Shown piece after piece: positions 54,658-64,000 of a stretch of DNA of 64,000 nt; the stretch's first letter is position 1, and each line of letters starts with the position of its first letter. The notes under the pieces were generated by a model. The model was not told where the DNA came from and ran no database searches. It saw nothing but the letters and a program-made list of their open reading frames with translations. The position numbers and the translations under genes were made by a program. This DNA comes from Branchinecta lynchi (Eukaryota; Arthropoda; Branchiopoda; Anostraca; Branchinectidae), in contig JAKZAP010000014.1 of the NCBI GenBank assembly GCA_023053575.1, positions 11,682,938 through 11,746,937 on the forward strand. The letters run 5' to 3'.

Positions 54658-56292
54658 AAAATAAAAATGAAACTTTTCGAATTTAATTTCGTATTTTACA
54701 TCTACTTTATGCAAACTTTTTGCACTTCAGTTTTTTTCCGAGTCAATAGAATTCGAGTAAAAAGGAGTTCGTACAACCAAAACTATCTCGGTCGAGCCAA
54801 TTTGAGCTTACATGCGGTTTTGGGAGGTGCCAACCCATCGGGTTTTTATCGCAGTCCAAGTCATACATAACATGCCTAGCCTACTCAGAGACGAGGACTG
54901 CTTACAGTAAGCTGCAAGCATACATTAAAAAAAGGACTAAAAATAATAATGCTAGGACAAAAGTCCTCTTTGCACGAACAAAAGAAATAAAAGAAAAAAC
55001 AAGATTCCTTATTCACATCAACATCCAAAAGCCTTTAGCGATCTTAAATTGTCTCTCACACCACATCTAATCTACAGAATCTTCGCAGCAGACAGAAAGG
55101 TCACTTTCTTTCTTAACCAACCACAACCCCACCTTAGCGTACAAGCCTGTAACCCCTCGCATACTTTTACGGCAACTCACGCCATCTAGTCAACAACTTA
55201 AGAATCATTCGTGACGTCACAATGGCTCCTGTCGCTCAGTGAAGTTTTCGCCAAACTTATTTATCAACAAAACGCCGATAATCAACAGGTAATCAGCCAA
55301 ATTTATTACCCTCCTAATACAACGATACACTTGGCAATAGTGCCAACTAAAAATTAGCAGGAAAACTTACCGAAAAGAACAGAAAACGAACAAAAATAAC
55401 TAAACAAAAATCTCGAAGACTCTTCACAGTTCCATTACAAGTTCCTTCTGGCTTGTAGCCTGCCGTCTGGGCAAGACAAGGGAAATGGCTGCCGGAAACC
55501 CAGGCCCGCCCCGTTTGTTGAGGTTTGGGCGCTCGCAGGAGGCAAACCTTGAAGTCAACGTACGATATCTGGCTCACAAGGGAAAGCGAGTTGATAATTA
55601 AGATTTAAATGATGTCGCAATTTGGGATACGCAACTATCCCTGATGACAGACGTTGAGACTTTTTTCGGGCAATTGTGTGTCATGCGTTTTTTGCAAGGA
55701 AATTCTTTTTGTGATTTTTGTTTTGTTATTGGTACATGGCTTGCACTGTACGAAAAGCCGACTGAACCTGTCTTCTTCGTATTCGGCCGGGTGCCTTTTA
55801 TTACAATTATTCGGGTTTCGGTGCCTATAGTTGACTCATTCGCTCCCATGGCGATCGACGGCCAAAAAAAATAGGCTACATTTGAATTCTAACGAGGATA
55901 GTCAGGGGCGCCAATGGAGGAGGGGGGGAAATGAACCCCCTAGATTTTCAGTCTGCCTTCATGGTGATATTTTCTGTCCGCTAAATAGTTTTCGAAATGC
56001 AAAGCAACGACTTCACTTATCCAGCAACTACTTTAAATTGACCTCAAAAGAGTTATTAAATTTGTATTAAATTAAATAATAAACCTGAGATTGGGGCCGA
56101 ATACTGACCCCCCCCCCTCCCCATAGGTTCGCTGAAATGGCGCGACTGGGGATTGCTACTCTTTGACAGCGGTTAAACGGTTTTTTGGATTTGTTCTTAT
56201 CAGCTAATTATCCCTCTAAGATGTTCCGTGGGAGATAGCTAAAATTTCGGATATTTCGGTTGCACTTCCGTCAAACCGTCTTCTTAAAAAAA

Positions 56293-57515
56293 AAGAGCAA
56301 AGGTTTCGATGGGATCCCAAACATTCAATATCTGATCCAGACAACTGGGTCTTGTCTTAGTCAGATCCAGTCATCGCCAGACTCCTTGAACATTTTTACA
56401 ATTAAAATTCAGAAACAGATTAAGGCCAAATAGCTAATCATCTGAGAAAAACTTCCTGCCACTACCGCCAATTTCCCGATTTCGGCCAAACTCCAGAACT
56501 AATTCTCCGGCAAAAAAAAGAAAGCTCAAAAATGAACTCAGGGTATCTTCTTTCCCCACGAATGAACATCTAATCAACTTCAAAGAAAAATTTAACTTAT
56601 AACAAATTTTCCGACTCCAGCCGGATTCCGGTCGGACTATATGTCTGGGTAAAATATGATTGTCACACACGGATTCAGCATCTCTTCTTACCCCTAAATC
56701 GGTTGTCTAATCAACTAGAAATAAAACTTTAACTTCTACCAATTTTCCGGTTTTGGCCGGATTCCGGTCGAACTACATGTCCGGATAGAAAATTGTTTTC
56801 ATGTAAGTGTTCACCATGTCTTCTTGCCCTAAATCGAACATCTAATCAACTTCAACTTCAACTTTTAATTTTAACAAACTTTCCGGTTTGGGCCGGATTC
56901 CGGGCGAACTACTTGTCCGTCGAGAAAATGGTTTTCTCCACCGTGTTCATCGTGTCTTCCTCCCCCTAAATCGAACATCTAATCAACTTAAAATAAAACT
57001 TTTACTTTTAACAAACTTTCCGGTTTGGGCCGGATTCCGGGCGAACTACATGTTCGTCAAGAAAATAGTTTTCACCATCGTCTTCAGCATGTCTTCCTAC
57101 CCCTAAATCGAACATCTAATCAACTTAAAATAAAACTTTTACTTTTAACAAACTTTCCGGTTTTGGCCGGATTCCGGGCGAACTACATGTTCGATGACAA
57201 AATGGTTATCACTATCGTGCTCAGCATGTCTTCTTACCCCATAATCGACTATCAAATTAGCTGTTTCAAAATATTTTGTTTTGCCCCTTAATTTGAAATC
57301 CCTCCCCGACCCCTAAAGGTAGGGCTACAAAGCCCATCTACGAACTTGACTGGTCCGACGACCCAACGAATCCTCACACCAAGTTTCATCAAAATATCTC
57401 ATTCCCTTCGAGAGTTATCGTGCTTACAGACGGACGGACAGACGGACGGACGGACAGACGGACAACTTTTCGATGTCATAGGTATCCCTCCACTTACGTT
57501 TTGGGATCCCAAAAA
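56293..57515 (+). mobile_element. Family A element, copy A6 (longest core)
   Basis: Starts GAGCAAAGGTTTCGATGGGA. AAACTTTCCGG units at 56876, 57013 and 57150 give a 137-bp period. A GACGGACGGACAGACGGACG tract lies near 57430-57465. It ends CGTTTTGGGATCCCAAAAA. Confidence 0.78.
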
Positions 57516-57916
57516 TCATACTTCATCGTAAAATCCACAACAGTAATTGCAATAATTAGCTGATCAGACAATTAGATGATTGATCGGACTCTGGCAAGTG
57601 GCCAGGAACCGACCGAGGACTGGGGGCGAACGCCCAAAAATGTAGTTCGTAACCCCTAGCCTTCCCTGGGCCATTAAAGTTCGTACTAAAAACGAAAAGA
57701 GGCTTAGAAATATTGGCAAGGATAAACTTATTACATGCTGACTAGAAATCACAGATATTTCATGGTTTAATCTAGTAGTTAATTATTCAGTGATGATTCA
57801 TTGTGCTCATGAGAGAAAATTAAGAATCCTTGTGTCCCCGAACTACATCAAAGTGGTGAGTAAAGGAGCTACCGACTTGCAAGTAGCAACCTGGAGGAAT
57901 TGAATGTACGTGCTTC

Positions 57917-59001
57917 TTAGGATCCCAAAACGTAAGTGGAGGGATACCTATGACATCGCAAAAGTTGTCCGTCTGTCCGTCCGTCCGTCTGTCCGTCCGT
58001 CTGTAAGCACGATAACTCTCGAAGGGAATGAGATATTTTGATGAAACTTGGCGTGAGGATTCGTTGGGTCGTTGGACCAGTCAAGTTCGTAGATGGGCTT
58101 TGGAGCCCTACATTTAGGGGTGGGGGAGGGGTTTCAAATTAAGGGGCAAACAAAATATTTTGAAACAGCTAATGTTATAGTCGATTATGGGGTAAGAAGA
58201 CATGCTGAACACGATGGTGAAAATCATTTTGTCATCGAACAAGTAGTTCGCCCGCAATCCGGCCAAAACCGGAAAGTTTGTTAAAAGTAAAAGTTTTATT
58301 TTAAGTTGATTAGATGTTTGATTTAGGGGTAGGAAGACACGCTGAACACGGTGGTGAAAACCATTTTCTCGACGGACAAGAAGCGCCCGGAATCCGGCCC
58401 AAACCGGAAAGTTTGTTAAAATTAAAAGTTTTAGTTGAAGTTGATTAGATGTTCGATTTAGGGTAAGAAGACATGCTGAACGCTTATGTGAAAACAATTT
58501 TCGATCCAGACATGTAGTTCGCCCGGAATACGGCCAAAACCGGAAAATTGGTAGAAGTTAAAGTTTTATTTCTAGTTGATTAGATAACCGATTTAGGGGT
58601 AAGAAGAGATGCTGAATCCGTGTGTGACAATCATATTTTACCCGGACATATAGTTCGACCGGAATCCGGCTGGAGTCGGAAAATTTGTTATAAGTTAAAT
58701 TTTTTCTTTGAAGTTGATTAGATGTCCATTATTGGGGAAAGAAGATACCCTGAGTTCATTTTTGAGCTTTCTTTTTTTCGCCGGACAATTAGTTCTGGAG
58801 TTTGGCCAAAATCGGGAAATTGGCGGTAGTGGCAGGAAGTTTTTCTCAGATGATTAGCTATTTGGCCTTAAGCTGTTTCTGATTTTTAATTGTAAAAATG
58901 TTCAGGGAGTCTGGAGATGACTGGATCTGGCTAAGACAAGACCCTGTTGTCTGGATCAGATATTGAATTTTTGGGATCCCATCGAAACTTTGGTCTTGTT
59001 T
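57917..59001 (-). mobile_element. Family A element, copy A7 (reverse)
   Basis: Starts AGGATCCCAAAACGTAAG with a GTCCGTCTGTCCGTCCGTC tract at about 57967-58004 and ends TTTGGTCTTGTTT. It lies in inverted orientation only 400 bp from A6, making a roughly 1-kb inverted pair. Confidence 0.78.
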
Positions 59002-60011
59002 CAGTATATATGGGCTTTTCATGGAAGGAAAAGGTTGCTGGTATCACGATCTAACTCGGGGGTACTCCACTTATATTTTTTTCTCGTGGTACCTGCGTTT
59101 CGCGCTGGACCAGTCTTTGGCAGCGAAAACGTAAAAAAACTCGGATTTGAAAAGTACTATGAGGAGTGGAAAAGCACTATAGATGATCGGGTGGAAACAA
59201 AATTGGGATTATTCGATGACTCGGAAGGGAGATATTGCGTCCTCGGAAACAGGGGATATCCTTTTAGCCTTGGGATCTTGGTGAGCTATAGGCAATCATG
59301 AGATTGCTAATTGCGTGTTTCCGCTTCCGTTTTGAGGTCTCTCATTCTGAAAGAGGAAATAGTATAACCAGGAAAATACCTTCAAGAGTTTGATGTTATA
59401 CATGAGCGAATGCTTAGCATTCAGTCCCATGTGAATATTTCGCACCCACATTTTATGTCGAGCTATGTGAAGTCTTACGTCAGTTTATATTCGAAATTTG
59501 ATTGTCTATTCAGGAATTAGATCAAACTAAGATAATGGGAAGGGGCCCAGCAAAGAGATCCAGGGCTCTTAAAATTTAACTGAAAAGACAACTTATTTTT
59601 GTGTCATTTAATTGAATACATTGAATTATTTGCATCCTGCAAAGGAATTTTTATATTTTGCACTATCTGCTCTAGATGACGTTCAGAATATCTGCGGCCG
59701 TCCCCACAGCGTAAATTCTACTATGACGCGGGAAATTTCAATCTCAACACAAACGCGGCTTTTCAGTGGGCTGTGGTGAGATTGGTGAAGATTGACTAGT
59801 GCCTGAACAAAAAAATCAGAAATCTTTCTCGTAAGGCATACAACAAAAATACAAGAGCATAGAGTCACCACAGATCACACGAAAATTCCACTATTTGAAA
59901 ATCGATTGTTCGTGAATAGCGGAACAACGAAGTAACGCATTTTCAGCTGGTCTTCAAGCCAATTTAAGTGAATAATTGATGGGTAACTAAATTGTCCTAT
60001 CGGGTTGTCAA

Positions 60012-60163
60012 CAAAACGTCCCCATTCGAAACGTCCCCTGACGAAACGTCCCCGACAAAATGTCCCCACGACAAAACGTCCCCATGACAAAACGTCCCCA
60101 CGACAAAACGTCCCCGTGGCGAAACGTCCCCGATCAAAACGTCCCCATTGTGAAACGTCCCCG
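60012..60163 (+). repeat. CGTCCCC tandem array, left
   Basis: The word CGTCCCC recurs at spacings of 14, 15 or 16 bp about 10 times, with variable words such as GACAAAA and GGCGAAA between. Confidence 0.88.
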
Positions 60164-60358
60164 GCTATAGAATTTTTTTTTTTTTCATCGCTAAGGGATA
60201 GCTAGGCCTATGAGACTACTGATTGCGTCGTCAGTTCAGACAAAAAAAGTTTTTGGAATATAAATTTTTGAAAACCACGATGGGTTGACTACTTCAGTAT
60301 TTAACCGATACTCAAGAAACCCACCAAAGTGTTGCTCCCGGCTATAGCTATTTCTTAA

Positions 60359-60728
60359 AGGACCTCTCGCACTATTTACTCTTCAACGTACAGTATTTTA
60401 AAATATTTGAATACTTTAAAAGTATGCTGTGCTTGCAACAAATAAGCCACGGTTTTGGCTGTCTTAAGCCTTTTCCGAGACCCGTTGACTTGTAGCGAAA
60501 ACAGGGAAACAATTTACATAATCGGTTTTTCTGATGGAAAAACTTCTCGCAGACAACCGTCGACAGCCTGAAATACATCGAAGGTATCAAAACACGGCAA
60601 GTGAGAAAATCAGAGTAGTTTTTAGAGGGATTAAAATGTATCGTACGAAATTGGGGTCTCCGAGTTTAGAGATATGTGGAGTAATTGTGGAAGTAGGTTG
60701 GACTAGTATTATAGGTAAGACAGGTCCT
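60359..60728 (+). repeat. TTAA element family E, copy E3 (intact, nested)
   Basis: TTAA|AGGACC to GGTCCT|TTAA, 370 bp, inside the CGTCCCC element, which is itself inside K2. With E2 it is the reference for the family. Confidence 0.85.
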
Positions 60729-61247
60729 TTAAGGAAAGCGCAAAGACTTAGTGTTTTATCTTTTATTTAATTGGTTTTTATTTTGTTTGTTAGTTTACGC
60801 TGCGATATTTATTATTAAAAGATTTTATGAAGGGATCAAAACTGTCTAACCCAGATTAACTATGTCTCTCTACCTAACTAATCGTTCTATCCGCTTTCGT
60901 TTCCTCACATCCCGTGTCATTTTTAACCAGCATAACGGCACTACGCTTATTTTTGCATTTTCCTTGTTTGACTCACTTTGAGCCACAGCGGGCTTCCCCT
61001 TTCTCTGAGGAGCTATTGGTGCTTCAAACGACCTAGAGCAGAACTGATCAGTTACGAGTCAATTGCAAGTTGCAAGGCATATTACCCGACATATTTTAAC
61101 TGAAAACAATAAATTTATGAAGGAACCGGTCCTATGTCCGATCTTTCCTGTTTATAAGGAATGTTCCCACATCTGTAATGCACACTCTGAAGTTGTTTTA
61201 CCTCCATCATGCACCTGAAGATCGAGGCGAACTTAAAAATCTGTGCT

Positions 61248-61356
61248 TGGGGACGTTTTATCACAGGGACGTTTTGACACGGGGACGTTTTGACACGGGG
61301 ACGTTTTTACACGGGGAAGTTTTGTCATGGGGATGTTTTGCCACGGGGACGTTTCG
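61248..61356 (-). repeat. CGTCCCC tandem array, right (inverted)
   Basis: Seven units GGGGACGTTTTGACAC of 16 bp, in opposite orientation to the left array. Confidence 0.88.
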
Positions 61357-62069
61357 CCGGTAAGCCGTCCTATCCCAGCTCTTTTCGGTTAAACTTTAAG
61401 CAGTTAAATGAGTCGGGGCCACCGTTTTGGTACATAGTTAAATTAAATTTTATTTGTGTAAAGTTCTTTGACTTTTATTAAAAACTAGGCAAGCAGGCTT
61501 ACACATGAAATGTACAAGTACCATATAAATTTCTACACATTATAGCTTTACAGTTACAGATATTACAAGATTCGGGGGCCCCTTAAACAGTTGAGGTCCT
61601 AGAGAAGTTTGTTTCTGTGCATGAAACACACAGTAAAAGGGTATTCCTACATTAAACACACTTGATAAGAAACATACCATGTAGGGTGGTAAAGGGTGAT
61701 CATAATTGAAATCCTCTAGTGACAGGAGCTCGAACTTCTATGAATGGGTCTGAAGGTGAAGGAATCCTATTGACTTCTATTGACCAAGTCAAAGGATTTT
61801 GTTTAACATTTCGGGGGAGGGGGGGGGATGCGGCCTTGCCTCAACCACGGGCACTAAATTCTCATATTCTTCCTGTAAGACTATGCCCCTAAATCTGTAA
61901 TGTAAACTTCAGACGGTACACTCCTAAATACGTGCCACGGGTTGATTTCTCGTGGGAAATTTTTTGGCGGGACGTTCTTTCTGTGGAAGATTAGTAGGGG
62001 ACATTTTTCCTCGGGGTTAGTTCTCGAAGGACATTTTACCCGACGGATTGGCCACGCTCGATGTTAGTG

Positions 62070-62235
62070 TGCTGCGGTTTCCGGACGGTGCCGGCACCGG
62101 TGTCCACACGTTAGGACCACAAAATCAGCAGGTTCAGAAGCGAAAATCGCCTGATTTATGACCAGCACCGCTGATTCTGCCTGGTGCCGGAAAGGGTGTA
62201 CAGCAGGTGCTGGAGAGTGGGTAACCCCTCGATTT
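62070..62235 (-). repeat. Family G repeat, copy G5
   Basis: Contains CGGTGCCGGCACCGG, AAAATCGCCTGATTTATG and GGAAAGGGTGTACAGCAGGT, ending GGAGAGTGGGTAACCCCTCG. Confidence 0.65.
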
Positions 62236-62303
62236 TACCATTCAGAAACCACAAAGAATCTGATTTCCTAAAAATGTTCGTCATAAATGTTCCTTCAGTC
62301 CAA

Positions 62304-62450
62304 GCTGACTGCGCAGCATAGTTGACGGATACGTCACATCACAGGTTCATTTTTCTAGCTTGAGCCTGAAGAGGACCCCTGCAAAGAAGGGCCGAAATGT
62401 CGTTGGAAGAAAACTCAGCCGACGTATCCGTTTAACGTAGTCAACTATAG
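62304..62450 (+). repeat. Palindromic MITE family I, copy I4
   Basis: The left CATAGTTGACGGATACGTCA pairs with the right GACGTATCCG plus TAGTCAACTATAG. The centre has GAGCCTGAAGAGGACCCCTG. About 147 bp, a compact foldback. Confidence 0.65.
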
Positions 62451-62864
62451 TTTCCGTCGTGTGGTGATAGATGTTTTTTTTTTCTTTTTTGCTCTGCTGC
62501 TGCCGGCAATTCTTATTAGTTAAAGCGAGAAGTACGCGACAAAGCGTGACAAGTCACATAGGTAAGGAATGATCGGAGTGATATATCGAAAAACAAATAA
62601 CGATAATGATGATGGACGCACTGAAAAAAAAAATGCAATAGTGGATTATGAAGAAAGAAATATAAACAATTACATTGAGGTAGAATAAATGCTAATGTGC
62701 AAGATAAAAACAACTAAGTAGGCTAACAAAAAAAAGACTAGCCGGACCTGAGAAATCGCGCAAACCCTTCAATTCGCCGGTAGCTAAAATACCAAATCAC
62801 CATAGAAAAAAAAATGATGACCATCAGTTTAAAAAAAAAAAATTCTTGGCGTCCGGCGAAGCGA

Positions 62865-63600
62865 TTTTTATGGCACTTGCCCTTTGGCCAAGTCGGTTGG
62901 TCCCACGATTGCCAGCTAGTATACTTTCAGATGTGCTATGACGATGAAACTTGGTGGGCGTTTTAGGGACCTGACTAGACCGACTTGGAAATAGTTACTT
63001 GTCCGGGTCCATCTTGGGGGGAGTGGAGGCAAGGGGAATCCGGAATCTTTTCTTCTGTAAAGCTTTCGAACGGGGGATCGGATCCGAAAGAAACCTGATC
63101 ACTGACAAGAGCACGTGTCTTATGTCCTATTTGAAGTCCGGACCGGACCCGACAACAGTGGGGGGGGGGGGGGGGATTCCATGTGCGATTTAGCGTACCC
63201 CGATGAAAAATTTATCTCAAAATATTACTATGAAGTAGTACGAAAAAGTAGCATGTAGTACTAACGATGCTACTACATGCTTCTACTTCAAGGCTACCGT
63301 GTTACTGCATACTACCATATGCTGTTATTAGCAAGACTGGATGCTACTATGGCAAGACAGGATACTACTGGACACTACTACACAAGATTGGACAAGTCTG
63401 AGGCACATTAAATCATAGTATTCTTTACTATTACATAGTATTACATGCTACGTTTTCGTACTACTACCATACTACTGCACAGGCTACAAATTTTTCATCG
63501 GGACTTCCAGATGTGCGGGGAGGTGAGACTTGGCAGGCATATTAGGGACCCAACCGCATTTATGCATATTATGGACCCGACCAGTTCGGAACCGAAATTC
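62865..63600 (+). mobile_element. Family B copy B4, decayed and split by D3
   Basis: Starts TTTTTATGGCACTTGCC. The GTCG tract is mostly lost. Core words GGACCGGACCCGAC are followed by a 16-G run (63160-63175). The piece after D3 resumes ACTTCCAGATGTGC and CTTGGCAGGCATATTAGGGA. The 3' hairpin end was not found. Confidence 0.65.
63199..63502 (+). repeat. MITE family D, copy D3, nested in B4
   Basis: CCCGATGA to TCATCGGG with AC on both sides (63197-63198 and 63503-63504). Removing the element and one AC restores the family B word GCGTACTTCCAG, which proves a 2-bp duplication at this insertion. Confidence 0.88.
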
Positions 63601-63861
63601 AAGCGTCGCGAATTTCAGGTCGGCGGACCGCAATTATATTGCCAGGGGTTCCAGCAGGAGCTTGCTATGCCAAATTCCTCCCTGTCAGAACTAAGCTTAA
63701 AGACAGTATCAAAGTACATTATTTAGGGTTAAAACCAATTCCGCTGTCTGTTTGGTTATATAGGATAACTGAGATTATACCAGTTCAACATAGGCCAACA
63801 ATTGTCGCCTCTTCCCATACATCGCCAATTCCAGTTCACTACGGACTGAACACCTAAAACA

Positions 63862-63960
63862 ATTCAGTCGTGGGCATTCTGAACCGTGGGTATTTTGAGC
63901 TGTGGGCTTTTTGAGTGGTGGGCATTTTGAGTTGTTGGCATTATGAGTCGTGGGCATACT
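63862..63960 (-). repeat. 16-bp tandem array GTGGGCATTTTGAGTC
   Basis: Six units of about 16 bp. A switch at 63961 leads to GACGAAACGTCCCCGTGGCG, two CGTCCCC units that run to the window edge. It is probably the end of another foldback-type element. Confidence 0.75.
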
Positions 63961-64000
63961 GACGAAACGTCCCCGTGGCGAAACGTCCCCAAGCATAGAT

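Larger units (their letters stand above)
60002..61366 (+). mobile_element. Foldback-like element with CGTCCCC arrays and 8-bp target duplication
   Basis: GTCCTATC flanks both sides (59994-60001 and 61367-61374); the homologous K1 copy has this word once. The left end carries 10-11 units of 14-16 bp of type ACAAAACGTCCCC (60012-60163). The right end carries about seven inverted units GGGGACGTTTTG (61248-61356). There is no transposase frame, and the Lys/Arg/Pro-rich open frame is a reading of the array. A TTAA element (E3) lies inside. An 8-bp duplication suggests hAT-like or similar machinery. Confidence 0.82.
59573..61395 (+). repeat. TTAA element family K, copy K2, split by foldback element
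   Basis: TTAA|AATTTAACTGAAAAG on the left and CGGTTAAACT|TTAA on the right. Parts 59573-60001 and 61367-61395 join into an element of about 450 bp matching K1. The insertion duplicated GTCCTATC. K2 shows the site where B3 inserted in K1 in its empty state. Confidence 0.8.
52832..64000. other. Upstream of the lola-like start codon: no convincing gene
   Basis: This may include lola 5' UTR exons, promoter and introns; none can be fixed from sequence. A TGACGTCA box lies at about 55212-55219. Repeats G4, I3, A6, A7, K2, the CGTCCCC foldback, G5, I4, B4 and D3 take up much of it. About 52900-53520 and 54700-55900 contain nothing I recognise. Confidence 0.5.

Noticed and set aside
55904..56150. 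Second hAT-like terminus (CAGGGGCGCC)
   Set aside because: No matching inverted end or 8-bp duplication was found; the G-rich segment after it may be chance.
60012..60163. Possible CRISPR-like array
   Set aside because: Units are only 14-16 bp with no spacer of constant length, the genome is eukaryotic, and an inverted partner array exists.
60005..60205. Lys/Arg/Pro-rich 66-codon frame
   Set aside because: It is a translation of the CGTCCCC array; period 15-16 shifts frame through the array.

Overview
This is eukaryotic DNA: spliced genes with large introns and many interspersed repeats, with no bacterial operons, tRNA, rRNA or CRISPR array seen. The gene content points to an arthropod, most likely a pancrustacean (a crustacean or insect-like lineage). 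The evidence is a longitudinals-lacking (lola) type BTB transcription-factor locus with a series of alternative 3' zinc-finger exons, next to a Lachesin/DIP-type immunoglobulin cell-surface gene. The species cannot be named from the sequence.

Layout. (1) On the + strand, the 3' part of an Ig-superfamily gene runs from 519 to 35513: end of Ig2 (519-644), Ig3 (17265-17555), an acidic stalk exon (24245-24385) and a short hydrophobic, GPI-type terminal exon (35437-35513). All junctions are phase 1. Its introns of 16.6, 6.7 and 11.1 kb are full of repeats. (2) The 35.5-37.0 kb interval separates two convergent genes and has poly(A) signals on both strands. (3) On the - strand, a lola-like gene runs from 52831 down to 37030. 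Two constant exons encode the BTB domain and linker (52831-52658, 47930-47357). The second ends in phase 1 and can join any of nine alternative terminal exons between 42417 and 37030: eight encode a C2HC plus C2H2/C2HC finger pair and one a FLYWCH finger. Every one starts after an AG acceptor and is 2 mod 3 long, as the constant donor requires. (4) From 53 to 64 kb no convincing gene is seen; it may hold the lola 5' UTR, promoter or upstream intron.

Repeats fill most of the rest and carry no recognisable transposase. Families A (about 1 kb, 137-bp internal repeats, GACGGACG microsatellite, GGGATCCC near both ends) and B (0.9-1.3 kb, GTCG/GTCC microsatellite, 280-bp internal repeats in one copy, 3' hairpin then TTGTT) look like non-autonomous Helentron/DINE-type elements. 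Families E, F and K are short elements flanked by TTAA (piggyBac-like). Family D is a 300-bp MITE with 2-bp duplications. There is also a 1.49-kb hAT-like element filled with an ACCGAAT satellite, a 1.36-kb foldback-like element with CGTCCCC arrays at both ends and an 8-bp duplication, and a 6-kb inverted-repeat complex at 4.95-10.89 kb. Nested insertions give internal empty sites and a relative order of events. The alternative-exon array itself (37.0-42.4 kb) is nearly free of these repeats.

Functionally, both genes belong to families that act in nervous-system wiring (cell-surface recognition, and axon-guidance transcription control). That their adjacency matters is not shown by the sequence.
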